The notes beneath the pieces are model-generated. The model was not told where the DNA came from and ran no database searches. It saw only the letters and a program-made list of their open reading frames with translations. A program made the position numbers and the translations under genes. A DNA stretch of 27,752 nt. It comes from a virus. Shown in pieces: positions 22,943-27,752 of the stretch. Location of the stretch: positions 1 through 27,752 of the IMG/VR virus record IMGVR_UViG_3300032308_001479, one strand, 5' to 3'. Each line of letters starts with the position of its first letter. Position 1 is the stretch's first letter.

Positions 22943-23485
22943 ATGCCATATGTAAAAATATCAGACCCACAGATTATTGACCTTGCTGCTTGGCAAAGCG
23001 TAATCAATGTCGTTAATGCCCACGACGATAGCATCCTCTCACTGACTAACAACATAGGTAGTGGAACAGCCACTTCAATTGACTATAATGGTGATGCTGA
23101 CTTTGTTAATACATTTAATCCAGGTACACAAAAAATTTTATACGGAAGAACAAAAGTTCTTATGAGCGAGATGACCACAGTTCCTGATTCAGAGGGCCAG
23201 ATAGTTTATAAAACAGTAGAGTTTAATCAAGATGGAAGCTCAGTTTTTAACGCAAGGCCAATGATGACAGCATCAATACAGTTTGGTCATACAAACATTA
23301 ACGATCTTAAAGACAAGAACTACGATGTAATGTTTAGTCTTTTTAATGTGAACGCAAGCAGCTTTAGCTTTAGAATTAATAGAGCTATCGCTACTCCAGA
23401 TCAAGAAAATGCAAGTAAGCGTGCAGCTGTAATACCAGCAAACAATACTCTTTTCCTAAATTGGTCGGCATTAGGTCCAAGATAG
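22943..23485 (+). CDS. Small tail tip / fibre-associated protein, possibly H-type-lectin-like
   Basis: A 180-residue protein. Residues 1-40 include a helix (DPQIIDLAAWQSVINVVNAH) that could trimerise or attach to the tail. Residues about 60-180 are beta-rich: ILYGRTKVLMSEMT, a RPMMTASIQFGHTN segment, DVMFSLFNVNASSFSFRINR, and the ending LFLNWSALGPR. The last two resemble the 'nvt...F...' and terminal 'W.A.G' pattern of H-type-lectin-like tips on phage fibres. It has its own promoter and AGGAG site, apart from the hub, and is followed after 12 bases by the large fibre gene, so it is likely part of the adsorption device. Fold call is tentative. Confidence 0.5.
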   Translation: MPYVKISDPQIIDLAAWQSVINVVNAHDDSILSLTNNIGSGTATSIDYNGDADFVNTFNPGTQKILYGRTKVLMSEMTTVPDSEGQIVYKTVEFNQDGSSVFNARPMMTASIQFGHTNINDLKDKNYDVMFSLFNVNASSFSFRINRAIATPDQENASKRAAVIPANNTLFLNWSALGPR

Positions 23486-23497
23486 CCTGGTGCCAAT

Positions 23498-26400
23498 GTG
23501 GGAATTTCAAAATATAAAAATAATAAGTCTGTTGCAAAAAACCCAACAGTATCAATTGACGTTGATGACCCAAGAGTATCTTGGGAAAATTTAAAACAAA
23601 CTCAATCTCGGATTGGAGCCGAAATTGAAATTATTGGGGCTGAAGGAAGACAGGTTCTTTTTGGTGGTAGCTTTAGTCCTATTAAAAGCGACAAAAATAT
23701 AATTGATGATAGGGTTGTTAAAGTTCCAGGAGTTCCAGTACCTGGCACACCACCATTACCAGTAGAGAACTTAGTTGGTGAATGGGGTCCAAATGGTGGT
23801 ATAACATTAACTTTTGACTTTGACACAACAGATGACCTTAATTTTTATATAGACAGATTTTTAATAAAAGTTTATGACTCTGAAACAGAAGAGTGGACAA
23901 ACCTAAAAGCTGGTTTTGGATATCTCGGATCAACATTTTTAAACTATGAGTCTGCTGCACAAGAGTTATTTTTATCAGCAAAAGATTTAGATCAGGCGCT
24001 AGATATAAGCACAATTATATCAAACATTACTAAGGTTGCAGTAGCAACTGCTGATATATTAAGTGTTGGTGAATATGTAGAAGCAGACATGCCAGAATTT
24101 GTTTCAGATTTGCCACAGCCAGAATTTACATTAACTGCTGGAATTGACTATTACGTTGTTACTTTTGATGCAGCCAATATAGCATTAGCAGTAAGCAAAG
24201 GTAATTTTTTGGGTGCAATAGTTGAAGAAAAAGTAACAACCGAAACAGTAAAAGCAAATGTTGGAACAACTGGTTGGGTACAGGCTGCTCCAATAAGTTC
24301 TGGAACAAGCGTTGTTGTTTATTGTCCAGACGGTCTACAACGTTGGGTTAGAGTAAGATATGTAAAGGCATATGGAGAGCCATCCATATACTCAGACATA
24401 AAAAATGTTACACCTCTACCTTTTATGCCAGGAAACACTGATCCACCAACACAGTTTACTGCTGCAAGTATTGCTTGGTCAGGAAATGACATACTGGTTT
24501 CTTTTACTCAGCCAACAAGTAATGCTGGAACAACTGTAAAGGTTAAATTAGTTCCTTACATAAACGGTGTAGAAAGTACATCTCTTTATGCACACTTTTA
24601 TCACGTAATTGTTCCTCCAGAAACATCATTTAAAATATTATCATTAGATATGTACGGTCAGTTTGGTACATATTATTCACAGTTTAAAGGATATATAACA
24701 TCGGTTTCTTCTCAAGGAATTGAAAGTACTGGAACTGTTATTATAGCGGGACCAATACAAAGATCTAATTCACTAGCAAACATATACCCAACACTTGGCA
24801 CACCCAATGTAAATAACCCTACTGGAGTATTTAGAGTAACTCCATCTGTTAGTGGATATATAGTTGATTTTGATTTGCCAGCAGGGGCTACCAGGTTAGA
24901 GGTTTATGAAAAGTCTACTCCGTGGACCACTATACCTACAAATGATAATCTTGTAGTTTATTCAGGCCTAAGCCCTGCCAGTATACCGTCAGAAGACAGC
25001 AGTACAAGGTATGTAATAGTTCGTTACTATGACCAGTACGACAATTATTCTTTTTATAGTATGCAAAAAGTTGGACAGACAGCTGGTGTAGAGGTCACAC
25101 CAATTGATGTAGGAATGGACTCTCTAATAGAGTTTCCAATTAAAATATCTACAAATGGTTCTATATTTGCTGGCGATGGAGATCACACGGTTAACCCTAA
25201 AGTATTTTTTAATACAGATGGGCTATTTGCTTATGATGCAGGCGGAGTTGCTACAACACAGATTATAAATGATGCTCTTGCTAATACACCAACATTCATT
25301 ACACAAAATGCAAGAATCGCTCAGTGGTCAATAGATAAGCAGCTTTTTGGAACAGCTCCAAATCAAACGACAGTTAACTACATACAAAATAATCTTTATG
25401 CTACAACTCAAAATAAAAATTACACTGGTATTTCTTCAAATGGAACATACTCGTTTTGGGCTGGAGCAACATCATCATTAAATACGGATGGGCTGGCTGA
25501 TTTTTCTGTAAAACCAAATGGAGAAGTTGTAGCTAAAAAAATTACTATTAATGGTACTGGTGTTCCAGAATCCACATTGATTTCTGCAGGCGGAACAAAT
25601 TTTACAGTTACACAGTCTGGAAAAATAACAGCAAGAGAAGCAATAATCAAGGGAAGTTTTGAGGTTGATGGACAATCCTACTTTGATGCCAATGTTAACG
25701 TTAGAAATGGCTATCTAATTGCGGGTAGCGGTGGAGTTAACGTAGGACCAAACGTACAAATAGGGTCAATGGGACTCCAGGCACTTAATGCACAAAGTTC
25801 AGCAACTACAAAAATATATACATCGCCACTATCTGTATCAATAACAGATGCAGTAACTGGAAATACAGAGTCCGTATCTGGCATTACTCTTTGGAGCAAA
25901 AAAGCTTTATTCGGATCTACAGAATCATCAGGGTTTGTAATAACAGATGGCTCTATCAAGGCAAACTATGTAACAATAGATTCAGCAGATCAGTCAATAA
26001 CATTGAGATCAAAGTCATCTCTCTCAACAAAGGGTATTGTATTAAGAGCAACAAACGATACGGGCTATGCTATATCAGCAGGCAATATTGCTAATCCAGC
26101 AGCTGCTCCCTTTTCTGTGACAACACAAGGAGACCTGTATGCACAAAATGCAACAATTCAGGGTACAATAAAAGCCTCACTTGGAGGATTTGGATATTAT
26201 AATCCAACCACTGCTGCATTAGTAAATGGATGGAATGTAACTGGAAGTGATTCAACAGCTTCAATAACAGCAACAGGTTCTGCATTAATAAATCTAGCTA
26301 GTGGTGGAAAAATAAGGGTTGGTAGTTACGATATCCAAAGTGAAGGTACAGCTTTTTCAATTAAAAATACTTCTAGTGGTCAAAACATTTTAACCACAGA

Positions 26401-26629
26401 TACCAATGTAGCTGGTATATCACGAATTTCCTTGGGTCAAGAAGGAAGACAGGTTGAAGTTAGCAAAAATGCTGAGATATCTGGAGACTATACTAACACT
26501 GCACAGGATTATCGCTCAGGCGGACTAAGAAACATGTATACTATTACCCAAGGACAATATGTTCAAAGTGTATTTCCAAATGCTACAAGTGGCTCTGTCT
26601 TACTTGTTTACGATCCAAATAGCGCATAA
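23498..26629 (+). CDS. Large tail fibre / host-specificity protein with fibronectin III-like repeats
   Basis: A 1043-residue protein with three likely fibronectin III-like domains at about 85-310, 310-430 and 430-550; for example GLQRWVRVRYVKAYGEPSIY then SDIKNVTPLP, and a STRYVIVRYYDQYDNYSFYS strand pair. From about 560 it resembles the C-terminal part of lambda gpJ-like proteins, with TPTFITQNARIAQWSIDKQL and FVITDGSIKANYVTIDSA. Residues about 690-960 have recurring 'V...G...A..A.I.G....' strands (FTVTQSGKITAREAIIKGSF; FSVTTQGDLYAQNATIQGTI), suggesting a trimeric beta-helix shaft. The start is GTG 23498, the only plausible in-frame start, with a weak ribosome site 12 bases after the previous stop. 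It probably contacts the receptor. Confidence 0.75.
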   Translation: MGISKYKNNKSVAKNPTVSIDVDDPRVSWENLKQTQSRIGAEIEIIGAEGRQVLFGGSFSPIKSDKNIIDDRVVKVPGVPVPGTPPLPVENLVGEWGPNGGITLTFDFDTTDDLNFYIDRFLIKVYDSETEEWTNLKAGFGYLGSTFLNYESAAQELFLSAKDLDQALDISTIISNITKVAVATADILSVGEYVEADMPEFVSDLPQPEFTLTAGIDYYVVTFDAANIALAVSKGNFLGAIVEEKVTTETVKANVGTTGWVQAAPISSGTSVVVYCPDGLQRWVRVRYVKAYGEPSIYSDIKNVTPLPFMPGNTDPPTQFTAASIAWSGNDILVSFTQPTSNAGTTVKVKLVPYINGVESTSLYAHFYHVIVPPETSFKILSLDMYGQFGTYYSQFKGYITSVSSQGIESTGTVIIAGPIQRSNSLANIYPTLGTPNVNNPTGVFRVTPSVSGYIVDFDLPAGATRLEVYEKSTPWTTIPTNDNLVVYSGLSPASIPSEDSSTRYVIVRYYDQYDNYSFYSMQKVGQTAGVEVTPIDVGMDSLIEFPIKISTNGSIFAGDGDHTVNPKVFFNTDGLFAYDAGGVATTQIINDALANTPTFITQNARIAQWSIDKQLFGTAPNQTTVNYIQNNLYATTQNKNYTGISSNGTYSFWAGATSSLNTDGLADFSVKPNGEVVAKKITINGTGVPESTLISAGGTNFTVTQSGKITAREAIIKGSFEVDGQSYFDANVNVRNGYLIAGSGGVNVGPNVQIGSMGLQALNAQSSATTKIYTSPLSVSITDAVTGNTESVSGITLWSKKALFGSTESSGFVITDGSIKANYVTIDSADQSITLRSKSSLSTKGIVLRATNDTGYAISAGNIANPAAAPFSVTTQGDLYAQNATIQGTIKASLGGFGYYNPTTAALVNGWNVTGSDSTASITATGSALINLASGGKIRVGSYDIQSEGTAFSIKNTSSGQNILTTDTNVAGISRISLGQEGRQVEVSKNAEISGDYTNTAQDYRSGGLRNMYTITQGQYVQSVFPNATSGSVLLVYDPNSA

Positions 26630-26649
26630 TAAAAGGGGGTGGTCAGAAG

Positions 26650-26781
26650 ATGTCTATCAAGTTAAAAAATGATAATGGTTGGCGAAATCTGTCCTCCATA
26701 AAACTTAAGGTTGATAGTCAATGGAGAAATATAACAAAAGCTTTATTAAAGGTTGGCTCTGATTGGAGAGTTATATTTGGT
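26650..26781 (+). repeat. Three tandem 14-residue W-R repeats
   Basis: The first 44 codons of the last gene hold three units with tryptophan at residues 11, 25 and 39, each followed by Arg and preceded by a K-L-K or L-K-V-type strand. The period is exactly 42 bases at the DNA level, though the copies have diverged in sequence. Confidence 0.75.
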
Positions 26782-27752
26782 AGTTCAGGGCCATCAATAG
26801 AATCACCCTTAGAAATAACAACTAGTAACACTTCTTGGCCAGCAACTCTTACAGGAAGAAATTATCATTGGAAAAATGCAGATACACTTACATATAAGTT
26901 TCAAGAATCACTAACTAATACAACTGACAACGGTGCATGGACAGACCTAATGTCTTATACAACTATCACCAATCCTTCAGTAGGATCATCTAACACAAGA
27001 ACCTTTTCAATAACAAGTGCAAATTTTTCTACGACTGTAAGAAGTAAATGGTTTAGATTTGTTGTAAAAGCAGTAGAGACATCAAGTAATATAACAGCAA
27101 CAGAGTTTAGCAATACCGTAAATATTAGTAAAAGTGCTTTAGTTGGAACTGCAGGAACAGTGGTGATTGCAAGAGATTCTGCAACATCATATGTCTACAG
27201 GGTTACAAATAATGGAACATGGTCTAGTACACCAGTTAGTTATTCATATCAGTGGCAACAGTTGCTAAATGGCACTTGGACTAATATATCTGGCGCAACA
27301 TCAATTTCAAACAACATGAATTCTTTCACTGGTAAAGATGTTAGGTGTAATGTATTTGCAGTAGATGATTTAGGGGCAACGTCTCAACTTCCAATTACAT
27401 CAAACTCATTATTTGTTGACTTTGCTCCACCATCTGTCACTTCTTTTACTGCAACTGGAGGAATATCAAAAATAACATATTCATATGTTGTTACATCTGA
27501 CAATCAGTTTCCTACAATCAAACTAAAAATTGAAAGGCTACAGGCTGGTGGAAGTTACCTACAAACAAATCTAGTAGACTTAGTTGCAAAAACTGGAACA
27601 AACGTTGTTCAGTCAATAACCTTGTCTGGCACATATCGTGCAACATTAACAGCGTCCGATGGTATTAATCCAGACAGCTTTATAGTTGTTGACAATCTAA
27701 CTGTTGCAAACCTTAATCGTACAAATGTAGCAATAGCACAAACCACAACCAA
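26650..27752 (+). CDS. Tail fibre / adhesin-like protein, 5' part, with three W-R repeats and Ig-like domains
   Basis: The frame is open from ATG 26650 to the window end (367 codons), so the C-terminus is missing. AGGGGGTGG (26634-26642) is a good ribosome binding site. Residues 1-44 are three copies of a 14-residue unit, with Trp-Arg at 11-12, 25-26 and 39-40 (NGWRNLSS, SQWRNITK, SDWRVIFG). From residue 45 there are Ser/Thr/Asn-rich beta domains: about 55-160 and 165-260 look Ig-like, the second with the pattern YSYQWQQLLNGTW...VRCNVFAVDD, including a core Trp and Cys. Further strands continue to the edge. It follows the large fibre gene by 20 bases. Likely a surface-binding tail component; exact role unknown. 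Confidence 0.68.
   Translation, partial: MSIKLKNDNGWRNLSSIKLKVDSQWRNITKALLKVGSDWRVIFGSSGPSIESPLEITTSNTSWPATLTGRNYHWKNADTLTYKFQESLTNTTDNGAWTDLMSYTTITNPSVGSSNTRTFSITSANFSTTVRSKWFRFVVKAVETSSNITATEFSNTVNISKSALVGTAGTVVIARDSATSYVYRVTNNGTWSSTPVSYSYQWQQLLNGTWTNISGATSISNNMNSFTGKDVRCNVFAVDDLGATSQLPITSNSLFVDFAPPSVTSFTATGGISKITYSYVVTSDNQFPTIKLKIERLQAGGSYLQTNLVDLVAKTGTNVVQSITLSGTYRATLTASDGINPDSFIVVDNLTVANLNRTNVAIAQTTT

Noticed and set aside
1-27752. tRNA genes, CRISPR arrays, insertion sequences, attachment sites, or host-defence genes
   Set aside because: Gaps between genes are all under about 85 bases and contain only promoters, leaders and hairpins; no cloverleaf, direct-repeat array, transposase or nuclease motif was seen.

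Overview
This window is the structural (head, neck and tail) half of a tailed phage genome with a siphovirus layout. Every supported gene is on the + strand. DNA is AT-rich by eye, genes are tightly packed, and no gap between genes exceeds about 85 bases. There is no integrase, tRNA, CRISPR array, insertion sequence or lysis gene, and no terminase is visible. The host cannot be named from the sequence. The adenosylcobalamin-type ribonucleotide reductase at the left edge, the extended -10 promoters without clear -35 boxes, and several start codons lying almost at the predicted transcription start would suit a low-GC actinobacterium such as the freshwater planktonic lineages. That is an inference, not a demonstration.

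Layout: 1-342 is the C-terminal end of a class II ribonucleoside-triphosphate reductase. 390-800 is an unrecognised small protein. 793-4884 is the head module: portal, XkdF-type protease, a scaffold nested in frame inside the protease gene, and an HK97-fold major capsid protein. A hairpin follows the capsid gene. 4967-8044 is the connector/neck module of five genes, mostly joined by TAATG stop/start overlaps. 8122-8766 is the major tail (tube) protein, followed by a strong terminator. 8844-9954 holds two paralogous tail assembly chaperones, one long (G+T-like) and one short (G-like). 9978-18176 is a 2732-residue tape measure protein. 18176-27752 is the tail tip: a small tail protein, a 1416-residue hub with lectin-like insertions, a small fibre-tip-like protein, a 1043-residue fibre/host-specificity protein, and the start of another adhesin-like protein running off the window.

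How the parts work together: portal, protease, scaffold and capsid protein build the prohead; the connector genes close it and join it to the tail. The chaperones coat the tape measure protein while major tail protein polymerises around it, and the hub and fibres form the adsorption end. A shared promoter motif, TGn-TAnnnT, sits before most transcription units. Dosage appears to be tuned by initiation strength: enzymes and low-copy parts (protease, long chaperone) have near-leaderless starts with no Shine-Dalgarno, while high-copy parts (scaffold, capsid, tail tube, short chaperone) have strong ones.

The most unusual points are the nested scaffold, the paired chaperone genes standing in for the usual programmed frameshift, and the cassette-like tape measure protein. 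In the latter, repeated AKGG / TSDS-P / GE modules frame a kinase-like domain and a second unrecognised domain.
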